Source: an uncultured Saprospiraceae bacterium
GTDB lineage: Bacteria; Bacteroidota; Bacteroidia; Chitinophagales; Saprospiraceae
Assembly (NCBI GenBank): GCA_937930815.1
Contig: CALHBQ010000450.1
Coordinates: 1 to 36,533 of the forward strand
Reading direction: 5' to 3'
Length of the DNA stretch: 36,533 nt
Part shown: positions 29,570-36,484 of the stretch, piece after piece
Layout of the letters: the number at the start of each line of letters is the position of its first letter
How positions within the stretch are numbered: position 1 is the first letter of the stretch
Translations under genes and position numbers: made by a program
Notes under the pieces: model-generated
Told to the model about the DNA's origin: nothing
What the model saw: only the letters and a program-made list of their open reading frames with translations
Databases searched by the model: none

Positions 29570-30031
29570 ATGGCAAACACTTTCACACAACTCTACGTGC
29601 AAATCGTATTTGCACCAAAAGGAAGGGGAAGTCTTATTCCCAAAAAACATAAAGAGCAAGTCAACCGATACATCACCGGAGTCGTTCAAGAACGAAAACA
29701 CAAATTAATTGCAATTGAATGTATGCCAGATCATGTCCATATTTTTATTGGTTTGCATCCTACTCAAAGTATTGCAGATTTGGTGAGTGATATCAAAACT
29801 GCTTCTTCAAAATTTATCAAAAAACAAGATTGGATGCCATTTGCTTTTGCATGGCAGGATGGCTATGGTGCATTTTCTTATTCGCGTTCACATATTGATG
29901 CGGTTGTGAAGTACATTTTAAATCAGGAAGAACATCATAAGAAAAGAACATTTCGAGAGGAGTACATTGATTTTTTGGACAAGTTTGAAGTGCCGTTTGA
30001 TGAGCGATTTTTGTTTGAATTTTATGATTGA
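29570..30031 (+). CDS. IS200/IS605-type Y1 transposase (RAYT-like)
   Basis: A 153-aa HUH-superfamily single-strand transposase. Catalytic features are the HUH pair in 'CMPDHVHIFIGLHPTQS' (His55, His57) and the nucleophile Tyr115 in 'VVKYILNQEEHHKKRTF', with Gln119 on the same helix. 'DIKTASSKFIK' and 'WQDGYGAFSYSRS' are typical of the Bacteroidota members. Length (about 150 aa) and sequence fit IS200-like TnpA; the surrounding REP units argue for a REP-associated role. No TnpB or IscB is encoded beside it. It appears intact, so possibly active. The enzyme would cut and join at hairpins in single-stranded DNA; the REP hairpins on both sides are the likely substrates (inference). Confidence 0.93.
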   Translation: MANTFTQLYVQIVFAPKGRGSLIPKKHKEQVNRYITGVVQERKHKLIAIECMPDHVHIFIGLHPTQSIADLVSDIKTASSKFIKKQDWMPFAFAWQDGYGAFSYSRSHIDAVVKYILNQEEHHKKRTFREEYIDFLDKFEVPFDERFLFEFYD

Positions 30032-30040
30032 ATTGGTCAG

Positions 30041-30306
30041 GGTATTAACGGTGCCGGGGCTAACGCCCCTAAAAGGAAGTGGGGAGCATCGTTTTCTACA
30101 AACGGTGTCAGCCCTAATGGGCTTTTCTAAAATGGCGTGAACGATAAGACCGTTTCCTAATTTGAAAATTATTATCTCTTTTAATCTACAATTAAAGGAA
30201 GTATAAAAGTCCACGCAGTTGAGGGGCGTTAGCCCCGATCCCGTTTGTAGAAAAGAAAATACGAAACGTGAACTTGAAGGGCGTTAGCCCTGGCACCGTT
30301 AAAATT
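30041..30306. repeat. Right REP unit flanking the Y1 transposase
   Basis: Same A-B-B'-A' order as the left unit. A begins at 30045 with hairpin GGGC-TAAC-GCCC. B hairpin is AGCCC-TAAT-GGGCT (30110-30123). B' is at 30221-30255 and A' at about 30276-30303. The stretch 30241-30302 is identical to the left unit except one base. The middle (30125-30220) is much more diverged. It fills the gap between the transposase and the next gene. Confidence 0.88.
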
Positions 30307-30325
30307 AAATTATATGTAAGATGTC

Positions 30326-31060
30326 CTAACGATAAATACAAAGTAATTTTTCTTCTTTTATCGCTACCAAATGAATAGGCATCCTATGGCAAGTATTGTC
30401 ATAATCAAAAGGCATAAAGATTAAACATTTTTCATCAATGACCTTTCCCTTTAATATACTGTCTGGATGAGTCCCAAAATCAAAATATTCGTATTGATTG
30501 AATGTTTGTAAAGGAAATTCAGCAATCAATTTATTTTCGATTGATTCGAACCTATATTTTCCATTCTTTCTTTTTACTCTAATCGTATCATAATTAGAAA
30601 TTAAGGACTTTACTGAGTCGGAATCAGGATAGATTCCAGTATACGCATTGGTTTGATAGCCAAAAATAGAAGTGCAAAATTTAACCCCAGTATCATTTCC
30701 AATCGTCATTAACCCATAATACATAGGGCGCATACATCCTTGAAAAGGTACAGGAACTCTTGTTTCTCTATCAATTCTATAGTCAGCAGGGAAAGTTTTA
30801 TTGTTAAAAATTAAAGCATTCCCATTTAGATAATTATTACATCCTTTAATGAAACATTTGGTCGGGATAAACAACCAAGGAGTACAAAGCATGAAAATGA
30901 ATAAATAGATTTTATTTCTGCGTAGGTAAATAAAAACGTTTATCCATATTATAATCCCAATAACAAAAAGATGAGAACTGCCACTAAAGAATAAACTTGA
31001 TAAAATTCCAAAAACTAAAATGGCAATTTCTTTCAGCCTAATTCTTTTGACATTTATCAT
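30326..31060 (-). CDS. Hypothetical membrane protein
   Basis: A 244-aa protein with two or three hydrophobic helices in the first ~70 residues ('EIAILVFGILSSLFFSG', 'LFVIGIIIWINVFIYL', 'IYLFIFMLCTPWLFIP'). A soluble ~170-residue domain with six or more Cys follows ('CFIKGCNNYLNG', 'PFQGCMRPMYYGLMTIGNDTGVKFCTSIFGY', 'DNTCHRMPIHLVAI'). The domain is Tyr/Asn-rich and probably lies outside the cytoplasm; disulfides are possible. I recognise no family. It starts 56 bp after the paaZ stop codon on the same strand, but its content does not suggest a phenylacetate role. The right REP unit follows immediately after its 3' end. Confidence 0.65.
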   Translation of the reverse strand: MINVKRIRLKEIAILVFGILSSLFFSGSSHLFVIGIIIWINVFIYLRRNKIYLFIFMLCTPWLFIPTKCFIKGCNNYLNGNALIFNNKTFPADYRIDRETRVPVPFQGCMRPMYYGLMTIGNDTGVKFCTSIFGYQTNAYTGIYPDSDSVKSLISNYDTIRVKRKNGKYRFESIENKLIAEFPLQTFNQYEYFDFGTHPDSILKGKVIDEKCLIFMPFDYDNTCHRMPIHLVAIKEEKLLCIYR

Positions 31061-31116
31061 CTTTTATTTTTTTATTAAGATGAATTCTACCTGCTTTTTG
31101 GTGTCTAATTGCAAAA

Positions 31117-33609
31117 TCACCTCAACCCAAACTGCCCAAAATGATGATGCACATGCTTATTCACCAACAAATCCCAATGGAACTTATCTAAGTTTCCGAA
31201 AACAGTATTAGGCGTTTTGATGCCTTGATTTTCTTTGAAGAAAGTAGTGAACTCATCGTAAGATTTCAGCAATTCAGCTTTGGCTTCCTCTAAATTTTTG
31301 AAACGCAAATCCTCTACTTTTCCTTTTCTTAAAGCAGGGTGCTCGACGCCTCTTGGCATTTCTCGGTAGTTCCAAAGGGAGTCCTCGTATTTTTCCAATC
31401 TATCTTCTGGCGTAAGGATTTCAGTTTTGATTTTTCCAGTTGACACTTGGAAGAAATACTCAAAATGTTCGACCATATGTTGTGCCGTCATGATGCCCCA
31501 TTCTGGTTTGGTTTCTTCAGTTAGACCAGCCAATTTTTCTTCGAGGTATGCTCTATCCACTTGAGCAAAAGGAGATTTCTTTTTCACTAAAGTGAGAATA
31601 GTTGCCATCGCTACCAACTCGCCATCTTGGTCAAAAATCTCTTCATACCACTTGATGACACCTGATGGAAATTCCTTTCCACGGCTATCGCGTTCTACTT
31701 TTTCTTTACAAGTCAATCGCACTTGAATCGTATCATTATGATAAATCGGACGAATAAAACGACACTCATCCAATCCATAATTTGCCCCAACTGGCCCTTT
31801 GCCCGGATGAACAAAAAGTCCCGCCGCTGCGGCCAAAAGGAAGTAACCATGCGCCGCTCGTTTTTCAAAAATTGTCCCGTCCAATGAGGTGATATCTGTA
31901 TGCGCATAAAACACATCCCATGTCAGATTCGCAAAATTCTGAATATCCGAATCGGTAATCGTTCGCTTGTGCGTCAAAATTGACATGCCCGGTTCAACGT
32001 CCTCAAAATGATATTTGAACGGGTGCATCGGCGCTTCGATGACTTTTGCATTGGGCTGATAAATGCCCGTTATCGCAGAAATTGTGGTTGGCGTTCCCTG
32101 CACAGCGCATCGTTGCAAATAATGCTTAATGCCTCGCATTCCGCCCATTTCTTCGCCACCACCTGCGCGACCTGGGCCACCATGTGTGAGGTAGGGGAGC
32201 GGCGAACCGTGACCGGTACTTTGCTTTGCCATTTCGCGATTCATGACCAAAATTCGACCATGATGGGTGGCTGCTTCTCGCACAAAATCACGTGCAATAT
32301 TATCATCAAAAGTTGCTATCGAACAAACCAACGAACCTTTACCCATTTGAGCAAGTTCAGTGGCTTCATCCAAATTTTTATAAGGCATAATTGTACTCAC
32401 TGGGCCGAATGCCTCGATTTCATGTACGCCTAAATTTTTATATGGATTTTTTTCTAACAATAAAATAGGACTCAAAAATGCTCCTTTTTCGGCATCTGCT
32501 CCGATCAAATCGACTTGATCCAAACTACCATAAACGATGCTTGCGGTTTTGGCCAATTCCTTCACGCGGTCTCGAACTTCTGTGACTTGCGTTTTACTTG
32601 CCAATGCGCCCATGCGTACGCCTTCTGCCTCAGGATCGCCGATTTTGATTCTCGATAACTCTTTGCCTAAAGCGATTTGTACATCTTCCACCAATTTCTC
32701 TGGCACAATGATTCGGCGAATAGCGGTACATTTTTGACCACACTTGGCCGTCATTTCTTTTCTAACTTCTTTTATAAAAAGTTTAAATTCAGGAGTGCCC
32801 GGTACGGCATCTTCTCCCAAAACAGAACAGTTCAAACTATCCGCTTCCATATTGAAAGGCACCGATTCTTGGATGACTCTCGGATGTGCTTTGAGCATTC
32901 GACCTGTTGAAGCAGAACCCGTAAAGGTCACCACGTCTTGCGACTCAACGGTATCCAAAATCGTATGTGCTGACCCGCAAATCAATTGCAAAGCACCTTC
33001 TGGCAAAATACCTGATGCAATGATTTCGCGCACTACCGCTTCTGTCAAATAAGAAGTAGCTGTCGCTGGTTTTACGACTGCTGGAACACCTGCCATCCAA
33101 TTGACCGCACACTTTTCCAACATTCCCCAAATCGGGAAATTATAGGCATTGATATGAATCGCAACACCTCGTTTTGGCACCATGATATGATGTGCCATAA
33201 AGTTGCCACCTTTCGACAAATCAATCGCATCTCCATCTACATGGAAAGGTTGATTTGGGAAGTTCCGACGCAAAGATGCATTGGCAAATAGGTTTCCAAA
33301 ACCACCTTCGATATCTATCCAACTATCAGCACGTGTCGCGCCCGTTTGGTAACTTATTTTATAAAATTCTTCTTTTCGTTTTGTGAGATGTAGCGCGAGT
33401 TTTTTGAGCATATTCCCTCTTTGCTGGAAAGTCATTTTTCGCAAAGGTGCACTTCCAATTTTACGACCATATTTCAAAATTTCTTCGAAATCGAGTCCTT
33501 TGGTGGTTGCCATTGCCACGATGTCTCCAGTAACGGAGTTGTATAATGGTTTGCCGTCTCCGTCTCCTTCAATCCATTTTCCGAGAATGTAGTTGCCTAA
33601 TTTTTGCAT
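31117..33609 (-). CDS. paaZ: PaaZ bifunctional oxepin-CoA hydrolase / semialdehyde dehydrogenase, with DUF1569/DinB-like extension
   Basis: An 830-aa enzyme of phenylacetate degradation that opens the oxepin-CoA ring and oxidises the resulting semialdehyde. Residues 1-510 are an aldehyde dehydrogenase domain with Asn154, Glu255 and catalytic Cys294 ('CGQKCTAIRRI'), one position short of E. coli Glu256 and Cys295. Residues about 530-680 are a MaoC-type hydratase with Asp565 and His570 ('LTWDVFYAHTD'). E. coli PaaZ ends near residue 681; here ~150 residues follow, with 'EWGIMTAQHMVEHFEYFFQVS' (His711, His715) and 'LVNKHVHHHFGQFGL' (His819 and 821-823), a DUF1569/DinB-like four-helix pattern with possible metal ligands. 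Downstream of ywbE in the paa cluster. Confidence 0.95.
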   Translation of the reverse strand: MQKLGNYILGKWIEGDGDGKPLYNSVTGDIVAMATTKGLDFEEILKYGRKIGSAPLRKMTFQQRGNMLKKLALHLTKRKEEFYKISYQTGATRADSWIDIEGGFGNLFANASLRRNFPNQPFHVDGDAIDLSKGGNFMAHHIMVPKRGVAIHINAYNFPIWGMLEKCAVNWMAGVPAVVKPATATSYLTEAVVREIIASGILPEGALQLICGSAHTILDTVESQDVVTFTGSASTGRMLKAHPRVIQESVPFNMEADSLNCSVLGEDAVPGTPEFKLFIKEVRKEMTAKCGQKCTAIRRIIVPEKLVEDVQIALGKELSRIKIGDPEAEGVRMGALASKTQVTEVRDRVKELAKTASIVYGSLDQVDLIGADAEKGAFLSPILLLEKNPYKNLGVHEIEAFGPVSTIMPYKNLDEATELAQMGKGSLVCSIATFDDNIARDFVREAATHHGRILVMNREMAKQSTGHGSPLPYLTHGGPGRAGGGEEMGGMRGIKHYLQRCAVQGTPTTISAITGIYQPNAKVIEAPMHPFKYHFEDVEPGMSILTHKRTITDSDIQNFANLTWDVFYAHTDITSLDGTIFEKRAAHGYFLLAAAAGLFVHPGKGPVGANYGLDECRFIRPIYHNDTIQVRLTCKEKVERDSRGKEFPSGVIKWYEEIFDQDGELVAMATILTLVKKKSPFAQVDRAYLEEKLAGLTEETKPEWGIMTAQHMVEHFEYFFQVSTGKIKTEILTPEDRLEKYEDSLWNYREMPRGVEHPALRKGKVEDLRFKNLEEAKAELLKSYDEFTTFFKENQGIKTPNTVFGNLDKFHWDLLVNKHVHHHFGQFGLR

Positions 33610-33624
33610 GGTGTATTTTTTTGT

Positions 33625-33647
33625 CCACGAATGAATTCGTGGGTTGC
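33625..33647. repeat. Dispersed palindrome family 1, copy upstream of paaZ
   Basis: CCACGAATGAATTCGTGG at 33625-33642, followed by GTTGC. It lies 15 bp before the paaZ start codon on the template side, so it falls in the paaZ leader RNA. Confidence 0.85.
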
Positions 33648-33686
33648 TGATTTTATTTATCTAAATGAAGATCAAGCTCGAAGGAT

Positions 33687-33793
33687 GTCCCCCTTTGGAG
33701 GGGGTGTCCGCCGCGGCGGACGGGGGAGGAATTCTCGAATATTTGGAAAAATTCCTCCCTCTGTCTACCGACATCTCCCTCCAAAGGGAGACA
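33687..33793. repeat. Dispersed inverted repeat family 2, copy A
   Basis: Outer arms GTCCCCCTTTGGAGGG (33687-33702) and 33778-33793 pair at 15 of 16 positions. Inside are a GC-rich palindrome GTCCGCCGCGGCGGAC and AATTCCTCC-type inner arms. 107 bp, with no ORF. It is in the ywbE-paaZ spacer. Confidence 0.85.
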
Positions 33794-33842
33794 AGTTACT
33801 CGGATATCTTCGATATTATTTGGTCTACAGGTTTAATGATAT

Positions 33843-34040
33843 TTACTCTGGAATAATCTCTTTTACTCTTCCAACTTCCCCAGTTTTCAATCTTACTTTG
33901 ATTCCATGAGGATGATTGGAGGCACTTGTCAGGATTTTTGATACGAATCCTTCTGTCAATTCTCCTGAACGTTGGTGATGCTTTTGGACAATGTTGACCA
34001 AGTCACCGATATTTATATTTGAGCGTTTTGTTCCTTCCAT
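33843..34040 (-). CDS. ywbE: YwbE family small protein
   Basis: A 65-aa protein matching the YwbE family (DUF2196/TIGR03833-like): 'RSNINIGDLVNIVQKHHQRSGELTEGFVSKILTSASNHPHGIKVRLKTGEVGRVKEI'. The 'QRxGxLTxGxVxxILTxSxxHPHGIKVRLxxGxVGRV' pattern is highly characteristic. It is a compact all-beta protein of unknown function, probably a KOW/SH3-like nucleic-acid or ribosome-associated fold (inference). It sits between the thiolase and paaZ genes with repeat elements on both sides, so it may be an insertion into the paa cluster, not a pathway member. Confidence 0.92.
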   Translation of the reverse strand: MEGTKRSNINIGDLVNIVQKHHQRSGELTEGFVSKILTSASNHPHGIKVRLKTGEVGRVKEIIPE

Positions 34041-34114
34041 TTTTATTTAGAATGATCGAAAAATTATATTTTTAATGAATGAATGTTCAAATCCGGCATC
34101 GATAAATAAAAGTG

Positions 34115-34217
34115 GAAACTGTCCCCCTTTGGAGGGGGAACAAGGGGGAGGAATTAGCGAAATCTCAAATGATCCACCCCCGCCCTGCGGGCACCCCCTC
34201 CAAAGGGGGACAGTTTC
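34115..34217. repeat. Dispersed inverted repeat family 2, copy B
   Basis: Perfect 24-bp inverted arms at 34115-34138 and 34194-34217 (core GTCCCCCTTTGGAGGGGG). It has an internal GGGGGAGGAATT as in copy A and an internal CGCCCTGCGGGC hairpin. 103 bp, in the thiolase-ywbE spacer, no ORF. Confidence 0.88.
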
Positions 34218-34261
34218 TACTCAATATTTTATCAATAAGTTTAACCATTTTCTTCCTTTCT

Positions 34262-35467
34262 CTACACGCGTTCTATAATCGCCGCATACCCTTGCCCCAC
34301 ACCAACACACATTGTAATTAAGGCATATTTTTTACCAGTCAATTGCAACTCCAAAGCTGCGGAATAAGTGATACGCGTACCCGTAACACCGAGCGGATGA
34401 CCGATCGCAATTGAACCTCCATTTGGATTTACGCGTGGATCATCATCTGCCAATCCCCACTCACGAGTGCAGGCCAATGCTTGCGATGCGAATGCTTCGT
34501 TCAATTCAATCACATCCATATCAGCCATCGTTAAACCAGCTTTTTTGAGGGCTTTATTGGAAGCAGAAACTGGGCCGATGCCCATGATTCTTGGCTCCAC
34601 ACCAACGACTGCCGAACTTACGATTTTTGCCATTGGTTTCAAACCATATTTTTTAACGGCTTCGTCTGAGGCGATGATGGTTGCTGCTGCTCCGTCATTC
34701 AAACCAGAGGCATTTCCGGCTGTCACCGAACCACCTTCTTTTTTGAAAGCAGCTCTCAATTTTCCTAAAATCTCCGTGGAGGTTTTTGGTTTTATAAATT
34801 CATCATTTTTAAAAATGATTGGATCTTTTCTTCTTTGTGGTATTTCTACCGAAATAATTTCCTTTGCTAAACGGCCACTTTTTTGAGCGGCTGTTGCTTT
34901 CATCTGAGACCAATAAGCAAATTGGTCTTGGTCTTCGCGACTGATATTGTATTTCTCAACGAGGTTTTCTGCGGTTACGCCCATCCCGTCAGTTCCGTAC
35001 ATTTCTTTCATTTTTTTGTTGACAAAACGCCAACCGAAACTACTGTCATGCATCGCTGCATCACGACCAAATGCTTTAGAAACTTTAGAAATTACCCAGG
35101 GCCCACGCGTCATATGCTCGACGCCTCCTGAGATGAAAACATCACCGTCACCTGCCTTAATCGCGCGATTAGCATGAATGATTGACGAGAGACCAGAGGA
35201 ACAAAGTCGATTCACAGTTTCACCCGGAACTGACCATGGAAGACCTGCCAGCAACGAGCACATACGCGCAACATTTCGATTGTCTTCTCCTGCCTGATTC
35301 GCACATCCCATGATGACATCATCATATGCTTCTTTTGGAATGGTTGGATTCCTTTTTACAATTTCTCGTATCACATGCGCTCCTAAATCATCTGTTCTGA
35401 TGGTTGAAAGTGCGCCTGTGAAATTTCCGATTGGGGTTCTGATTCCGTCTATGATGTATGCGTTCAT
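34262..35467 (-). CDS. paaJ: 3-oxoadipyl-CoA-type thiolase (acetyl-CoA acyltransferase)
   Basis: A 401-aa thiolase that cleaves 3-oxoadipyl-CoA (and in the paa route also 3-oxo-5,6-dehydrosuberyl-CoA) to smaller CoA esters. Visible features are Cys89 in 'GETVNRLCSSGLSSI', His357 in 'NPNGGSIAIGHPLGVTGTR' and Cys387 in 'MCVGVGQG'. The block 'MGCANQAGEDNRNVARM' is characteristic of the PaaJ/PcaF subgroup. Full length and intact. It lies between paaI and ywbE in the leftward paa cluster, which supports the PaaJ role over a general fatty-acid thiolase; PcaF of beta-ketoadipate metabolism is the alternative name. Confidence 0.92.
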   Translation of the reverse strand: MNAYIIDGIRTPIGNFTGALSTIRTDDLGAHVIREIVKRNPTIPKEAYDDVIMGCANQAGEDNRNVARMCSLLAGLPWSVPGETVNRLCSSGLSSIIHANRAIKAGDGDVFISGGVEHMTRGPWVISKVSKAFGRDAAMHDSSFGWRFVNKKMKEMYGTDGMGVTAENLVEKYNISREDQDQFAYWSQMKATAAQKSGRLAKEIISVEIPQRRKDPIIFKNDEFIKPKTSTEILGKLRAAFKKEGGSVTAGNASGLNDGAAATIIASDEAVKKYGLKPMAKIVSSAVVGVEPRIMGIGPVSASNKALKKAGLTMADMDVIELNEAFASQALACTREWGLADDDPRVNPNGGSIAIGHPLGVTGTRITYSAALELQLTGKKYALITMCVGVGQGYAAIIERV

Positions 35468-35555
35468 ATTCTAATGAGTGAATGATTGAATTTTGGAATG
35501 AGTGAATATAAAGGAATGATTAAATGAATAATTTTTGAAATGATTAAATGTTTTG

Positions 35556-35981
35556 TTAACCCAAAACTTCTGCTGATTTCCGATAAACCGTTCCGCGAAA
35601 GCGGTAATAAATTTCGCCTTGTTCGTTCATTACATTTACATCGAAGTCGGCAGTTTTATAAGTTACGTTTAGTGCTTTTGCTTCCGCGAAAAGGACATCT
35701 CCTTCTTTTGCCGATTTGGAAAAAGTCATGGCTCCATTGATAGAAACTGCAATGCGACCATAAGAGTTTGATGCAAATGCGAATGCACTATCTGCGAAAG
35801 TATAAGCAATTCCGCCATGCAAAATGGAATAGCCATTTAGCATTTCCCGCTTGACGGTCATTTTTATTTTACAATGTCCTTCTTCCAAAATGATGGGTTC
35901 GATTCCCAGCCACTGGCTGCAATAATCCTTTTCCATCATTTTATTGAAAACTTGCTCGGCAAGGTTCATTATCTCAGGCAT
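35556..35981 (-). CDS. paaI: PaaI hotdog-fold acyl-CoA thioesterase
   Basis: A 141-aa single hotdog-domain thioesterase. The signature is 'MLNGYSILHGGIAYTFADSAFAFASNSYG' with the HGG motif, then 'AMTFSKSAKEGDVLFAEAKAL' and 'YRFRGTVYRKS'. PaaI removes CoA from phenylacetyl-CoA intermediates that stall the pathway. ATG at 35981 overlaps the end of paaD by 13 bp. An ATG at 35969 gives a TAATG stop-start junction with paaD and a 137-aa protein, and is an equally good choice. Either way it is translationally coupled to paaD. Confidence 0.94.
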   Translation of the reverse strand: MPEIMNLAEQVFNKMMEKDYCSQWLGIEPIILEEGHCKIKMTVKREMLNGYSILHGGIAYTFADSAFAFASNSYGRIAVSINGAMTFSKSAKEGDVLFAEAKALNVTYKTADFDVNVMNEQGEIYYRFRGTVYRKSAEVLG

Positions 35982-36457
35982 TTAAAATAATCGAATGGCT
36001 CCAAGCAATCTGCACATTGGAACATGGCTTTGCAGGCGGTTGACCCAAATTGACTGACTAATTTGGTGTTGGTCGAGCCGCAATTGGTACATTTTACAAT
36101 TCGCTCTCCGTCAATCAATGCGCGTTTGTCGGCGTTCTCTCCCAATGGGGCTGCGATTCCGTATTCTTCTAAATCTTTCCTCCCTTTTTCCGTAAGGAAA
36201 TCGGTTGTCCATGCTGGCGAAAGTACCAATTTTACTTTGGTTGAAAAACCTGCTTCGTTCAATTTTGCTTTTATGTCATCGGCGATGGTATCCATTGCTG
36301 GACAGCCCGAGTAGGTTGGCGTTATTTTTACTAAAACCTCATTTCCGTTTTGTTCAACCTCACGTACTACGCCCATGTCCATGATGGAGAGGACTGGGAT
36401 TTCGGGGTCGGTGACCTCGGCGAGTAATTGTTCTATTGATTTGGTGGTTGTACTCAA
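35969..36457 (-). CDS. paaD: PaaD subunit of phenylacetyl-CoA epoxidase (iron-sulfur maturation type)
   Basis: A 162-aa protein from the TTG at 36457. The N-terminal MIP18/DUF59-like domain shows 'LLAEVTDPEIPVLSIMDMGVVREV' (DPEIP at 17-21) and Cys52 in 'TYSGCPAMDTI'. The C-terminal zinc-ribbon-like part has CTNC (Cys123, 126), Cys142 and CADC (Cys148, 151). PaaD supports assembly of the PaaABCE epoxidase, probably through its metal clusters. The frame stays open to the window edge, but codons upstream of 36457 read through the palindromic repeat, and the only earlier start-like codon (GTG 36514) lies inside it. So TTG is preferred; no in-frame ATG exists before the conserved region. paaC, paaB and paaA are expected just beyond the right edge. 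Confidence 0.92.
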   Translation of the reverse strand: MSTTTKSIEQLLAEVTDPEIPVLSIMDMGVVREVEQNGNEVLVKITPTYSGCPAMDTIADDIKAKLNEAGFSTKVKLVLSPAWTTDFLTEKGRKDLEEYGIAAPLGENADKRALIDGERIVKCTNCGSTNTKLVSQFGSTACKAMFQCADCLEPFDYFKCLR

Positions 36458-36484
36458 ATTTTTATGGATTTTTGCTTGATGTAA

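Larger units (their letters stand above)
29241..30306. mobile_element. REPtron-like element: REP unit, Y1 transposase, REP unit
   Basis: A Y1 (HUH) transposase gene lies between two near-duplicate hairpin-rich units in the same orientation. The arrangement matches REP-associated tyrosine transposases (RAYTs) with their REP/BIME sequences, or an IS200/IS605-family element with complex ends. No target-site duplication is expected for this mechanism and none is claimed. Confidence 0.75.

Noticed and set aside
29241-30306. An IS605/IS607-type composite with TnpB or an OMEGA guide RNA
   Set aside because: No TnpB/IscB coding sequence or fragment is visible beside the Y1 gene; the flanking DNA is entirely hairpin repeats.
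34467-35177. Open frames on the + strand opposite the thiolase gene (and opposite paaZ at 32008-33052)
   Set aside because: Antisense shadows of well-supported conserved genes; no recognisable protein features.
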